DNA of 64,000 bases, taken from positions 431,851 through 495,850 of the forward strand of contig MU657169.1 in NCBI GenBank assembly GCA_026770575.1, read 5' to 3'. The notes beneath the pieces are model-generated. The model was given only the letters and a program-made list of their open reading frames with translations. It had not been told where the DNA came from and did no database searches. Source of the stretch: Pelagophyceae sp. CCMP2097 (lineage: Eukaryota > Sar > Pelagophyceae). Of this stretch, positions 30,906 to 40,931 are shown one piece after another (positions within the stretch are counted from its first letter, which is position 1; each line of letters begins with the position of its first letter). Both the position numbers and the translations under genes were made by a program.

Positions 30906-31943
30906 ATGGACGCGCCGCCGGCCGCCGCCGTTCCAAAGCCGTGCTGCGTCTGCGACGCGCCGAACGGCAAGCACTGCACCAAGTGCAAATCGCGGCATTA
31001 CTGCGGCAAGGCATGCCAGATCGTCGACTGGAAACGAGGGCACAAGGCGTGCAACCAGCTCGCCGCCGACTTCCAGGACCGCCTCCTGGATACGCTCATG
31101 CCGCTGAAGATCAAGGAGGCGCCGCCCATTGCCGAGGTCGTCGCGCCGGCAGCTGGTTTAAAGGCGGCGGCACGCTTATCGGCTGTTCGAACGATGGCGG
31201 CGGCCAAGGCCAGTGCGCTGGACGACGACGCGCCGGTCGGGCGCGGCACGTGCGCCATCTGCCTCGACGTGCTCCCAGATGCAAGTCAACAAATATTCTA
31301 CGAGTGTTGCTGCAAGTTGTTATGCGAGGTCTGCTCCAACAAATGCGACGAGTACGACACGCGCTGCCCGCTCTGCCGAGCGCCAGCCTTCAGGTCTGGT
31401 GCCGAGTGGGTGCGCCGGGTCCAGAAGCACGTGGACAAGGGCAACGCCGACGCGCAGATGCTGCTCGCAGACGCCTACTGCAATGGTAGACATGGCCTCA
31501 AGCAGAACCCGCAGCGGGCGTTCCAGCTGTTAGAGCTATCGGCGGCGCAAGGACAAGGACCTGCTGAGCAAGCAATGGGATTGTGTCATGAATTGGGGCA
31601 CGGCGTCACGACCAACTACACGACCGCCGCGCTGTGGTATCGGCGCGCAGCCGAGCAAGGACTTGAACCGGCTCAAACACGTCTCGGCGATGCGCTCTAC
31701 AAGGGCAGGGGCGTGGTGCAGTCGCACGCCGAAGCTGTGAAGTGGTGGCGCCTCGCCGCGGCGCAGGGCGACGCGAACGCGCTCTTCAAGCTCGGCGTGT
31801 GTTATGCAAATAGCCACGGCGTGCCGCGAGACCTCAACGAGGCGCTGCGCTACTACAAGCGCGCCGCGGCCAAGGGGTACGCCGGCGCTGCGGCGGCGGC
31901 CGAACGGCTCGTTGCGCATCTCGCGGCGACGCGCCCGCGTTGA
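30906..31943 (+). CDS. MYND zinc finger - RING-like - Sel1-repeat protein, intact copy
   Basis: Starts MDAPPAAAVPKPCCVCDAPN at 30906 and is a single exon of 345 residues. Residues about 12-50 form a MYND finger (CCVC, HCTKC, HYCGKAC, ending DWKRGHKAC). Residues about 115-160 form a RING-like finger (GTCAICLDVLP, FYECCCKLLCEVC, RCPLC). Four to five Sel1-like repeats follow (AFQLLELSAAQGQGPAEQAM, ALWYRRAAEQGLEPAQTRLG, AVKWWRLAAAQGDANALFKL, ALRYYKRAAAKGYAGAAAAA). This domain mix is repeated in large numbers in pelagophyte genomes as I recall them. Such proteins are thought to be protein-interaction scaffolds or E3 ligases; the actual role is unknown. Compare the damaged paralog at 46793. Confidence 0.9.
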   Translation: MDAPPAAAVPKPCCVCDAPNGKHCTKCKSRHYCGKACQIVDWKRGHKACNQLAADFQDRLLDTLMPLKIKEAPPIAEVVAPAAGLKAAARLSAVRTMAAAKASALDDDAPVGRGTCAICLDVLPDASQQIFYECCCKLLCEVCSNKCDEYDTRCPLCRAPAFRSGAEWVRRVQKHVDKGNADAQMLLADAYCNGRHGLKQNPQRAFQLLELSAAQGQGPAEQAMGLCHELGHGVTTNYTTAALWYRRAAEQGLEPAQTRLGDALYKGRGVVQSHAEAVKWWRLAAAQGDANALFKLGVCYANSHGVPRDLNEALRYYKRAAAKGYAGAAAAAERLVAHLAATRPR

Positions 31944-33020
31944 CGCGGTCACGCATCCCGCTCCGGACGGTGCCACCCGGGCGCTCGGTGCGAGCGCCGA
32001 CCCCGGCGCTCTCCCCGGCGGAGCGCGCGCACGATCTTGTTGGCTATAAGCTCCGGTTCGGACTTGCACCGCCTCATGCCAAAAGGCCGCCGCCACCGAG
32101 AGCACCGAGAGGACGCCTTGCCGCGAGGATGCTCCGCCGAGAGAGTCCCTTCGCATTTCCGGGAGGGCCGCCGTCCACCGAGAGGTCGCCGGGGGAGCGC
32201 CGGGTCGCCGCCTCCGCCGACCGGCACCGCAAAGTGAAACAAGGAGACAGAGTTCAGTATCGTAATACAATTGTAAGCTGAAAATTCAGGCTTATTGAGC
32301 CTTTGGGTAATTTATAAACTCCTTTTCAAGCACTTATTGAGATATTGTGACGATTTGATGACGAACGATGGGGCGTTCTATAGGACGTGTTTTTGGATGA
32401 TTGCGCTCGCAACCGCTCTGGAAGTCGGTGGCATGGCGTTGGCAACGCATAGGCCCATCTTCCTGGCTCTCTAGAGGCACGTATTGGCTTTTTATACGAA
32501 GCACCCACACGAGAATGACAAGTCTCTTGATAAAATGTCGGAACGGTATGCCTTTTCGGTTTCGCCCGGCTTAAGGTGCTCCTTGGCAAGCCCCTCGCGT
32601 AGGAAAAGGCATATTGTTCGACGATTTGACCGAGTTACGACCATAGCTGCCTTGGTGGTCTTGTAGAAGCGCGCAGTGCCCCTTGGGCAAATGTTTTGGG
32701 GCTGCGCAGAGACCAGACACGAGGCCGTACGATGGCACCGAAATCAGCTCCATAGCTTCCACTGTCAGCGCGGACAAGGCGTCCCAAGTTGCATATTTTA
32801 TGTGCGAGGTCAATGTATTTTCGGCTTATAGCTTGGGTTTTTCACGGTGCACCCTGCCCCCCGTTGTATTATCGCTGAAAAGCGACTTTGAAAACTTTAG
32901 CCTGAGATCTAGAACCGACCGGCTTAAACCGGCGCCGCGGCGGCGCGCCGCGGCGAGCGAGGAAGCCCCGCGTTGCCGGCGCCGGGCGCTTGCGCGCCGC
33001 CTTGGCTTCTCGGCGTTGCG
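31944..33020. other. Long intergenic region of lower GC
   Basis: About 1.08 kb with no supported gene. From 32230 to 32900 the GC content falls well below the window average (runs such as attgagatattgtgacg and atgtattttcggcttatag). Short ORFs on both strands (for example around 32326-32589) have no domain or codon bias. It could hold a non-coding RNA or old repeat, but I see nothing defining. Confidence 0.4.
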
Positions 33021-35266
33021 ATGGCCGAGGTCAAGGCGTGGAAGGCAGAGTACCGGAGCGTGGCGCAGCGCGTGCACGCCGCCGAGCTCGAGCAGCGCGC
33101 GTGCGTGCCGCCGCCGCAGCTCGGCGCCCGCGTCGCAGCGCCTCGCGGGCCGTCGCAGCGCCTCGTAGGTGGTACTCGACGCGCGACGCGGAGCTGCAGA
33201 AGGACGCGCGGCTCTGCCGCGACGACGAGGCCGCGGCCGACGCGCGGCGTGGCGCGGCCAAGGCGGGCATGCGCTTGGGCCTGCGCACTCGCGCCGCTGA
33301 GCTCGATCGCGTGCGCGAGCAGGTCGACGCGCTCCGGTGCGGCCCGCGCCAAGTCGGCCAACGCGGCAGGGACGGTGGTGTGAGCGGCAGGGAAGCGCGC
33401 GCGACGGCCCAGAGTCCCCCGCGTCGTCGACCGCGTGCCTCACGCCGTCCGCGTCACAGGCGCGGCGACGCGACGCGCGCGGCGGCAATCTCGGCGAACC
33501 GCCGCAAGCGCCGCGTCCAGCGGCCCGACGTGGCCGACGCGCCCGACGACGACCTCGTGCGTGGGGCGCGTGTGTGTAGTGGAGCGTCTTCGGCTTCTTC
33601 GACGAGGCCTCCGCTTCATTGAAGAGGCCCCGATAGGGCCTCGCGGCGTTCGACGCCGAGCTCGCCGCTTTCCGGGACAAGATGCGGCGCGAGTGCGTCC
33701 CGCTCGGCCGATGCCTCGTCGAGAATCGAGGCAACTGATCCAACGCAGCTACGACGAGCTACGAACAGAGGAGCGCGCACTCTGCCGCGACGTCGACGCC
33801 TGCAAGGCGCGCTTCGAGGCCTGGAAGTAAGGCCAGGCAGGCGTGCGGCGAAAAGCGGCTTGGACGACTGTCCTGTAGGGCTGACGACGACGACGCGGAC
33901 CAGGCGGCCTCCCGGCGGCCGGCGACGGCGCTGAAGACGCGCGCGGCGCCGCCGACGTACGAGGACGCGGCGACGGCGGAGGCGGAGCTGCGCGCCCTCG
34001 ACGCCGAGCTCGCCGACGTCTGCGGGGGTTGGCACCCTGACGAGCACGCGACGTTCGTGCGCCTTTGGTTGGCCGTGCACCGCCAAGGCGCCGACGTGGC
34101 CGCAAAGGCTTTGGCGGAGCGCGCCTTGAAGTCGCGCGACGCGCGCGCCATCGCATCGCACGCCGACTGGTGGGCGCGGAGGCATACTCTCGTGGCGCGC
34201 AAGCGAGAACTGGTGGACAACTGGCGAGGCGAGAAACAGCAGGCAGAAGCTTCTAAGGTGCAGCGCGCTTTAGCGGTGCAGGCGAAGATCGACGCCGCCA
34301 AGACGGCCGACGTCAAAAAGGAAAGGCAAGAGTCTGCTGTTAAAAGAGGCGTTGCGCGGGAGCGGGCTCAAGCGTGGCGCGAGGACAAAGAGGCCACCGC
34401 GGCGGCGGCGGCGGCGGCGGAGCAAGAAACCAAGGACCGGGATGCGGAGAGAGCGCGCCACGCCGCCGCCGCACAACGCACACCGCCGTGTCCCGGACGG
34501 ACCGCCGCCGCACCCCGGACGGACCGCCGCCGCATCTGAAGGGAGTCTTCCAAAGGGCCCCACACTTGCGTGCCGTCGGCTCGTCCGAGGCGTTCGCAGG
34601 CGCGGAGCGGCGCGGACCGCTCGCCGACTACAAGCAGCGCAAGCAGCTCGAGCGCGCCATTGCGCAGGAGGAGGTGCGTCGCGCCAGGGCCGCGCCGAAG
34701 TCTTCACATTTTTTTCGACAGGTCGTCCTCGAGCGCGACCTCAAGTCGGCGGAGCGCACCGCGCCGAGGAAGCGCGACCTCGATCTCCACGCGAAGAAGG
34801 CGCTCGACGCCGCGAGGGCTCGGCGCGACCGGACGGAGGCCGTCCGGACAGCCGCGTCGTTTTTGGAAACGACCCTTTTGACAAAGGCGATGCCGCGCCC
34901 ATCGAGTGAGCGGTAGGTGGCCGAGTCGTCGCGGCGCGACGAGCGGCTCCGCGCCGTGGCGCAGCGCGACCCCGCGGCTCGGCGCGACGCGTCCCGCGTT
35001 TTAAGGCCCACTTCGTCTTCACGCTACCGCGAGTTCTCCGTCGACGACGTCGACGAGGTGCGAGCCCCTTGCCACGCATCGCGAGGCCATCTCGAGGGGC
35101 GTCGTTCCGACGTCAGTCGTCGGCGATGCGTGAGCGCGGCGACGTATCGTAGGCCGACGGCGCGCGCGCCAACGAGTCGGCGCACTCGAGACCCATCGCC
35201 GGCGGCGGCTACGACCTGCGCCACGGCATCCGCGCCACGCCCGCCTGGCGCGGCAACCTCCGCTAG
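33021..35266 (+). CDS. CCDC112-like coiled-coil protein (cilia/centriole type), multi-exon
   Basis: Starts MAEVKAWKAEYRSVAQRVHA. After an intron with a 15-bp tandem repeat, STRDAELQKDARLCRDDEAA and MRLGLRTRAAELDRVREQVD follow. Another exon reads LIQRSYDELRTEERALCRDV. The core exon (about 33950-34470) has LRALDAELADVCGGWHPDEH, RLWLAVHRQGADVA, HADWWARRHTLVARKRELVD and NWRGEKQQAE, the stretch that recalls CCDC112/CCDC148-type proteins found in flagellated lineages. Later exons are helical and basic (YKQRKQLERAIAQEEVRRAR; RRDERLRAVAQRDPA) up to FSVDDVDE at gtgcga. The final exon after gtatcgtag reads HSRPIAGGGYDLRHGIRATP then AWRGNLR, TAG at 35264-35266. The exon chain is approximate. Likely a centriolar satellite or basal-body component. 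Confidence 0.7.
33131..33165 (+). repeat. 15-bp tandem repeat at an intron 3' end
   Basis: cgtcgcagcgcctcg at 33131 and 33151 (period 20). The second copy runs directly into the acceptor tag at 33168. Confidence 0.8.
34492..34535 (+). repeat. About 20-bp tandem repeat in a CCDC112-like gene intron
   Basis: cggacggaccgccgccgca occurs twice in a row between the core coiled-coil exon and the next exon. Confidence 0.75.
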
Positions 35267-35533
35267 GAGCCTAACGGAGCCGTTGCAGACTTTACTCGGC
35301 ATCGGGGGCGCACGCTCCTCTGGAAAGGCCCGCAACAATCGAGGCGCCAAAAGAGGAGGGCCGTGTGGGGGGCAGGCTCGGCGAAGCCTGGCCCCCTCGC
35401 GCGCACCCCTCGACGGTGACCTCGCTCCGCAAACCCAAAAGTGCGAGGTCAAACGTCCCCCCAACGGTTCTTTTATGCGGCGATTGCTTTTGCACTCTCT
35501 TCGCCAAGGCACTTTTTAGGGGGTTCAGGCAGC

Positions 35534-36094
35534 ATGAAGACGGTCCTTGGCACGCGCTTCCTGGAGATCCCGGATGGCGTGGAGGTGGCCATCAAGGCGC
35601 GCACCGTGACGGTGACGGGCCCGCGCGGCACGCTGGTGCGCGCTTTCAAGCACATGAACTTGGAGCTGACTCTCCTCGAGTCCAAGCTGCGCATCGATCT
35701 GTGGTTCGGCACGCGCAAGCAGACGGCGTCGATCCGCACGATCGCGTCGCACATCGAGAACATGATCATCGGCGTCACGCGCGGCTTCCAGTACAAGATG
35801 CGCTTCGTGTACTCGCATTTCCCGATCAACGTCTCGCTCGCGCACAACACCGTCGAGATCCGCAACTTCCTCGGCGACAAGCTCGTGCGCCGCGTGCCGC
35901 TCATCGACGGCGTGGAGTACGTGCGCACGGCCGACGTCAAGGACCAGATTGAGCTGCTGGGCAACGACATTACGACGGTGTCGCTGTGCGCTGCGCGCAT
36001 CCGCCAGATCTGCGCCATCCGGAACAAGGATCTCCGAAAGTTCCTCGACGGCATCTTCGTCTCCTGGAAGGGCCCGATCCCCATCGGCGAGTAG
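35534..36094 (+). CDS. RPL9: 60S ribosomal protein L9 (uL6)
   Basis: Single exon, 186 residues, starting MKTVLGTRFLEIPDGVEVAI. Conserved L9 blocks are present: VTVTGPRGTLVRAFKHMNLE, RTIASHIENMIIGVTRGFQY, KMRFVYSHFPINVSL, VEIRNFLGDKLVRRVPL, LLGNDITTVSLCAARIRQIC and the C-terminal NKDLRKFLDGIFVSWKGPIP. Length and order match eukaryotic L9, a component of the 60S P-stalk base. The sequence just before the ATG (ttttagggggttcaggcagc) contains possible acceptors, so a 5'-UTR intron is possible. Confidence 0.98.
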   Translation: MKTVLGTRFLEIPDGVEVAIKARTVTVTGPRGTLVRAFKHMNLELTLLESKLRIDLWFGTRKQTASIRTIASHIENMIIGVTRGFQYKMRFVYSHFPINVSLAHNTVEIRNFLGDKLVRRVPLIDGVEYVRTADVKDQIELLGNDITTVSLCAARIRQICAIRNKDLRKFLDGIFVSWKGPIPIGE

Positions 36095-36638
36095 GGCTTA
36101 CCGCAGCAAACCATGCCCGCGGATGAAGCCGGTCCTGTTTCGTTGTAATAAACCATACCCCCACAAAAAGCCAGCGACACGCCCGAATCCGGGCCCGGGC
36201 ACGCAGCGGGCTACAGCGAGCCTAGTATAGATCCCGGGCGAGACTTCGCCTTGCCTTTCCCACGGCGTCGACGTGGGCAATGTGCGAGGAACCATCTGCG
36301 AAACAAAAGATATTTTTCAATCTATGCCCCGCGCGGCGCCTCGAACCCGCCACGTCGTCCCGGGCGCCGCGCGCCTCGATCTTCGCGTTGGCGCGGCGCG
36401 ACGCTCGTGTCGGAAAGATTTAGAGAATTATTAAAAACACGTGGCCCTCAATTACAGGCCCATGCGGAGTGGGGCATCGCTTACATACAATTCCTTCAGC
36501 GACTTTTGGGCGCTTGAAGTGCTAGTGTGCGCAGCAGCGGTGTGGGCAGCGAGTTTCTAGCTCGTGTCCGGAGGCCTCCCGCAGGCACCAGTCGACCCCC
36601 CTCGGAACCCGGGCGGCCGTCGCTCGTTTTTCGCCAAG
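36095..36638. promoter_or_regulatory. Intergenic region between RPL9 and SEC61A
   Basis: 544 bp. AT-rich patches at 36295-36325 (aaacaaaagatatttttcaa) and 36415-36440 (agatttagagaattattaaa) are the likely 3' end and promoter signals. No gene seen. Confidence 0.4.
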
Positions 36639-38170
36639 ATGCGTTTCCTTCATCTGATTCGGCCAGTGATGGGCGTGCTGCCCGAGGTGGTCATGCCGGA
36701 CCGCAAGATCCCGTTCCGCGAGAAGGTGCTGTGGACGGTGACGACGCTCTTCATCTACCTCGTCGCCTGCCAGATCCCCATCTACGGCATCAAGACGGCA
36801 AAGTCGAACGATCCGTTCTACTGGATGCGCGTCATCCTCGCGTCGAACCGCGGCACGCTTATGGAGCTCGGCATCTCGCCGTACGGACCCCCGCGTCCGA
36901 ATTAATAGCGGCGGACGCTCCCGCCCCGGAGAAGGCGCCGAGCCGCGCGCGCCGGGTCCGCGGCACGCGCCGGATTTTCGGCGGCGCAATTCCCCGAACT
37001 AGGATCATCACGTCTGGCATGGTGATGCAGCTGCTGGCGGGCGCCAAGCTCATCGAGGTGAACCAGGCGATTAAGGAGGACCGGGCGCTCTTCTCTGGCG
37101 CGCAAAAGCTCTTCGGCATCCTCATCACGGTCGGCGAGGCCGTGGCCTACGTGGGCTCTGGCATGTACGGCCAGATCGGCGACCTCGGCTACGGCAACGC
37201 CGTGCTGATCATCTCGCAGCTGGTGTTTGCTGGATTTGTCGTGCTCATCCTGGACGAGCTGCTGCAAAAGGGCTACGGCCTCGGGTCGGGCATCTCCCTC
37301 TTCATCGCGACGAACATTTGCGAGAACATCATCTGGAAGGCGTTTTCCCCGACGACGATCAACACTGGCCGCGGCACGGAGTTTGAAGGTGCCGTCGTGG
37401 CGTTCTTCCACCTCATGCTCACGCGCTCCGACAAGGCGCGCGCGTTGAAGGAGGCGCTATACCGCCAGAACCTGCCGAACATGACCAACCTCCTCGCGAC
37501 GATGTTCATCTTCGTGGTGGTGATTTACTTCCAGGGCTGGCGTGTGGACCTCCCCGTAAAGTACCAAAAGCACCGCGGTCAGCAGGGCACGTACCCGATC
37601 AAGTTGTTCTACACGTCGAACATGCCCATCATCCTGCAGACGGCGCTCGTCTCGAACTTGTACTTCCTCTCGCAGATGCTGTACACGCGCTACCCGGGCA
37701 TCTTCCTCGTCGGCCTCATGGGCAAGTGGGAGAAGCTCGAGGGCGCCTCCTCCACGGTGCCCACGGGCGGCTTGGCCTACTACATCTCGCCGCCGCGGTC
37801 GGTCACGGAAGTCATCTACGACCCGATCCACGCCGCCTTTTACCTTGTCTTCATCCTCGGCTCGTGCGCCGTGTTTTCGACCATGTGGATCGAGGTCTCC
37901 GGCTCGTCGGCGCGCGACGTCGCCAAGCAGCTGCGCGACCAGCAGATGGTGATGAAGGGCCACCGCGACAGCGCTCTTGTGCACATTTTGAACCGCTACA
38001 TCCCACCCGCCGCGGCTTTCGGCGGCATGTGCATCGGCGCTCTGACCGTCGTCGCCGACCTCCTCGGCGCCATCGGGTCGGGCACGGGCATCCTGCTGGC
38101 GGTGACGATCATCTACCAATATTATGAGATGTTTGCAAAGGAACAGGGTGACGCCTCGGCCATGATGTAA
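36639..38170 (+). CDS. SEC61A: Sec61 alpha subunit of the ER protein-conducting channel
   Basis: Exons 36639-36880 and 37003-38170, intron 122 bp, in phase (GIS-P|IITSG); 469 residues. Starts [20 protein letters not shown]. Typical segments: plug/TM1 region [140 protein letters not shown] and [20 protein letters not shown]. The length is standard. Ten membrane spans; forms the translocon with Sec61 beta/gamma. The start ATG directly precedes the conserved N-terminal amphipathic helix. Confidence 0.98.
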
Positions 38171-38605
38171 ACGGACACGCACGGGCGTGGCCTCGCCGAG
38201 AACGCAGCACGCGCGCGAAATCGGAGGGACGCCGCGCCTCGCAAAGGAGCGCAGCCGCCGCTCCGAGGTTAAGACACCGGGCAAGGCATCGACCCCTTTA
38301 AGACACTAAGTGATCAGACTTGCCGATTCATCCAATTCGGTACGCCGGGGTCGATGGACCCCTCAGCGGGCGCTCTCTTTCCCAAGCTCCTCCTCACCGG
38401 TATACCAGGTCGATGGACCCCTCTGCGCCGAGGGAACTTGTTAAGGACTGTCTCAGGGCCCTTGCAAATGAGAACGCGAGCGCTCCCCTCTCCCCTACGC
38501 CCCCGAGCTTCGACGTTGGACCCGGCTGGAGGACGCCAATTCCCGGCTACGCCCGTGTCGTCTTGAACGCATGTATTTTTAACTGCACGAGGCCCGCCGA
38601 CTGTG
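38171..38605. other. Convergent intergenic spacer
   Basis: 435 bp between the SEC61A and fibrillin stops. A 14-bp unit (ggtcgatggacccctc) occurs at about 38350 and 38408. No gene. Confidence 0.45.
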
Positions 38606-39310
38606 TCATCGCGAGGTGCCCTTTTGCCTCTTCAGCACAAAGATTCCTCCTCGTGACCCTCTAGAGAGCCGGAGGTCGTCGTCGACGAACGTCGTCTCGA
38701 TGAGGCCGCGCGGCCGCGGGAGCGGGAGTGTGAGCATCGGGAACGGTGAACCGACGACGCCGAAAGAAAACGACTCGAAGACGATGGTGAGCTTGGACTC
38801 GTCCCCTTTCGAAACTTCCGCGGCGGTGCCCTCGACGCGGATGCGGAGCTTGGCGCCCCACTGCGTCTGCACGTCGACGGTGTTGTCGACGCGGCCGTTT
38901 TTGATGTCCACGAGCTGCGAGTTTGCGACAGTGACGAGGCTCTTCGCGCCGCCTTTCCGATCCTGGCCGCCGGCGAGGAAGGGCAGGTATCTGAAGAGAT
39001 TCTCGTAGATAAAGTCCTGTATGCGTTGGGGCAAGTCGCCGAGGGCGTTTGGGTTTGCGGGCGACGGGCCGGCGGTCTGCGTCGAATAGACAAGAGTCCA
39101 GATACCCGACACCGGCGCCGTCGACATGGACATGACCTCGAGGGTCGCCGCGTTCGCGAGGATGTCGGCCTGCGCGCCCGCAGAAACGGACGCCAGCAAT
39201 AAGCGCTTCGACTTGACCAGCTTCGACTCGACACGATTCAAAGGCGACGACAAAGCGCTTAAAGCGCGGCACCGCCACGCGACGAGCCAAACGAATAGCG
39301 TACCGCGCAT
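38606..39310 (-). CDS. Plastid lipid-associated protein / fibrillin
   Basis: I choose ATG at 39310 (MRGTLFVWLVAWRCRALSAL) because it starts a signal peptide, expected for a bipartite plastid leader in a secondary alga. The upstream in-frame extension is low-complexity. The mature part has LLLASVSAGAQADILANAA, PVSGIWTLVYSTQTAGPSP (the GxWxLVYST fibrillin signature), RIQDFIYENLFRYLPFL, VDNTVDVQTQWGAKLRIRVE, ESFSFGVVGSPFPMLTLPLP and the C-terminal ETTFVDDDLRLSRGSRGGIF, the usual PAP_fibrillin ending. 234 residues, single exon. Fibrillins bind lipids in plastoglobules and thylakoids and protect photosynthetic membranes. Its presence is one reason to call the organism photosynthetic. Confidence 0.9.
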   Translation of the reverse strand: MRGTLFVWLVAWRCRALSALSSPLNRVESKLVKSKRLLLASVSAGAQADILANAATLEVMSMSTAPVSGIWTLVYSTQTAGPSPANPNALGDLPQRIQDFIYENLFRYLPFLAGGQDRKGGAKSLVTVANSQLVDIKNGRVDNTVDVQTQWGAKLRIRVEGTAAEVSKGDESKLTIVFESFSFGVVGSPFPMLTLPLPRPRGLIETTFVDDDLRLSRGSRGGIFVLKRQKGTSR

Positions 39311-39550
39311 GACGTACAACGGGCGTTCAACCGACGACGGACAGGCGCTCGCAAGCCGACGACGTCTGGCGCGCCGATGGAGTGTCGCTGAAAAGGGATC
39401 GGGTTTCCCGGCCCGCAAGGCGGTTGAGCTGCGTGCGCCGCCGGAGACCCCGCTCGGCGCCGCGAGGCGGCTCTGTGGAGGCACTGCTTAGTTGCAAGAG
39501 CAAGGCTGGTCGGGGAGAGTGCGTGGGAGTCGGATGTCGCCTGCGGCAGA

Positions 39551-40688
39551 TCAGACGTTGACGGAACCGCCGCGCTGCTGCGGCGCGCCGGCGCGTGGTT
39601 GCGGCGCGCCGCTGCCGACGGCGCCCATGATGGACCCGAGGCCGGACATGAGGTTGGCGACGCCTAAGGCTCGCGGCGTGGGACTTTGCGTCCGTCTGAG
39701 GCAAGGGAATCTCACCGATGGCGCCGACGAGGTTGGTGGCGACGCCGTTGTTGACGTAGTTTTGGAGCCTGGCCGAGGCCTCCTTTGAGCATTTTGTGTA
39801 GCCAATAATGTTTGCGAAACTGAGCGAGAGCGCGGCGATGATGACGATCAGCCACTGAACCTTGAGCTGGATGATGGCCAGGAAGAACAAAAGCGACCAC
39901 AGCGCCGCGGGCGTGTACATAGCCCACCAGAAGAGGCGCTGGTCCATGGCGCCGATTTCGCTCATGTCTAAAGCGGCACACGATCCGATAAATTCCATCA
40001 TCGCGTCCCCAGCAAGGCGCGACCCGCCGCAGTCGGGCGCACCTTCGTGCGACTCGAAGACCCATTCGGTGGACCCGTCCTCCTTGACGTAGTTCCACCA
40101 TCGCAAACCGACCAACAGGCGGCCAGTCACCTAGGCGAGCCGTGACCGGGCCACCTCGAGGGGCGAAAACGCCGCGGGCCGCACGTTCTTCACGGCCCAA
40201 AAGTCAAAGGCGAGCCTGCGAGGACGACGTCGCCAGGAACGCCCCGGGGGCGGCGGGCGCGCGTGGGAACGACAAGACGCACAGCAGGATGCAGAGCACG
40301 CAGATGAGGACGAAGTTCGACGTGATGAGGCCGGAGAACTCGTATACGACCAGCGCCATCACCTGCGCCCGTTTGCGCGTTGGCACGGCGCAGAACGCCG
40401 CGCCCGCCCGCGGCCCGCGGCGCCGCGGAAACGCGCCTTGAAGAAGACGTGGAAGAACGCGGCGCCCGGGTGCCGCGAGTCCTTGAAGAGCCCGACCTTC
40501 TTCAGCAGGCCCTCGCCGCCGGTCGGCTCGACGTCGGCGCCGTAGTGGAGCGGGGAGTGCGTCGACGTCGACGGCGGGGCCTCGTTGAACCTGTTTTCCG
40601 AGGTCAAGCTCCGTGGAGAGCTCGGCGACGCGGCGACGCACTCATCGTTAATGTCCGTCGTCAGGAACTGCAAATCGTCGGTCCCCAT
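39551..40688 (-). CDS. TVP23: TVP23/FAM18 Golgi membrane protein, six exons
   Basis: Exons 40688-40437, 40362-40283, 40215-40185, 40130-40043, 39967-39716 and 39663-39551; 271 residues, every phase checked. The protein reads SRHPGAAFFHVFFK, VMALVVYEFSGLITSNFVLI, CVLCILLLAFDFWAVKN, VTGRLLVGLRWWNYVKEDGS, TEWVFESHEDMSEIGAMDQR, LFWWAMYTPAALWSLLFFLA, SFANIIGYTKCSKEASARL, then a Gly/Pro/Gln tail VANLMSGLGSIMGAVGSGAP. DFWxVKNVTGRLLVGLRWWN and ANIIGYTKC are diagnostic for TVP23, a four-span late-Golgi protein working with YIP-type factors in trafficking. Intron 40436-40363 uses a GC donor; exon 3 is only 31 bp. The N-terminal extension of about 60 residues is hydrophilic. Confidence 0.93.
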
Positions 40689-40931
40689 TGGCTCCGAACG
40701 TGTCGATCACCTGATCTCGCCTTGTCCGGTCGATTGCACAAAGTTGGAGAGAGACACTTTTTGTAAATTTCTCGAAAACCCGAACCTCGCGCCGAGCGCC
40801 GTAAGCGTGGCCGTCGATGTAGTCGACGACGCGATAGGTTCGAGGGTTCCTGCTCATTAGGAACAAAAAGACAGGGCGTGGAACAAAGCCTCGGAAAGTT
40901 TCCGGGTCAACTAAGCGATAGCGGAAGCGGC

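Noticed and set aside
31944..33020. Possible tRNA or snRNA genes in the low-GC spacers (also 36095-36638 and 46032-46792)
   Set aside because: I looked for cloverleaf arms and box A/B-like elements and found none I could defend. A covariance-model search (tRNAscan-SE/Infernal) would be decisive.
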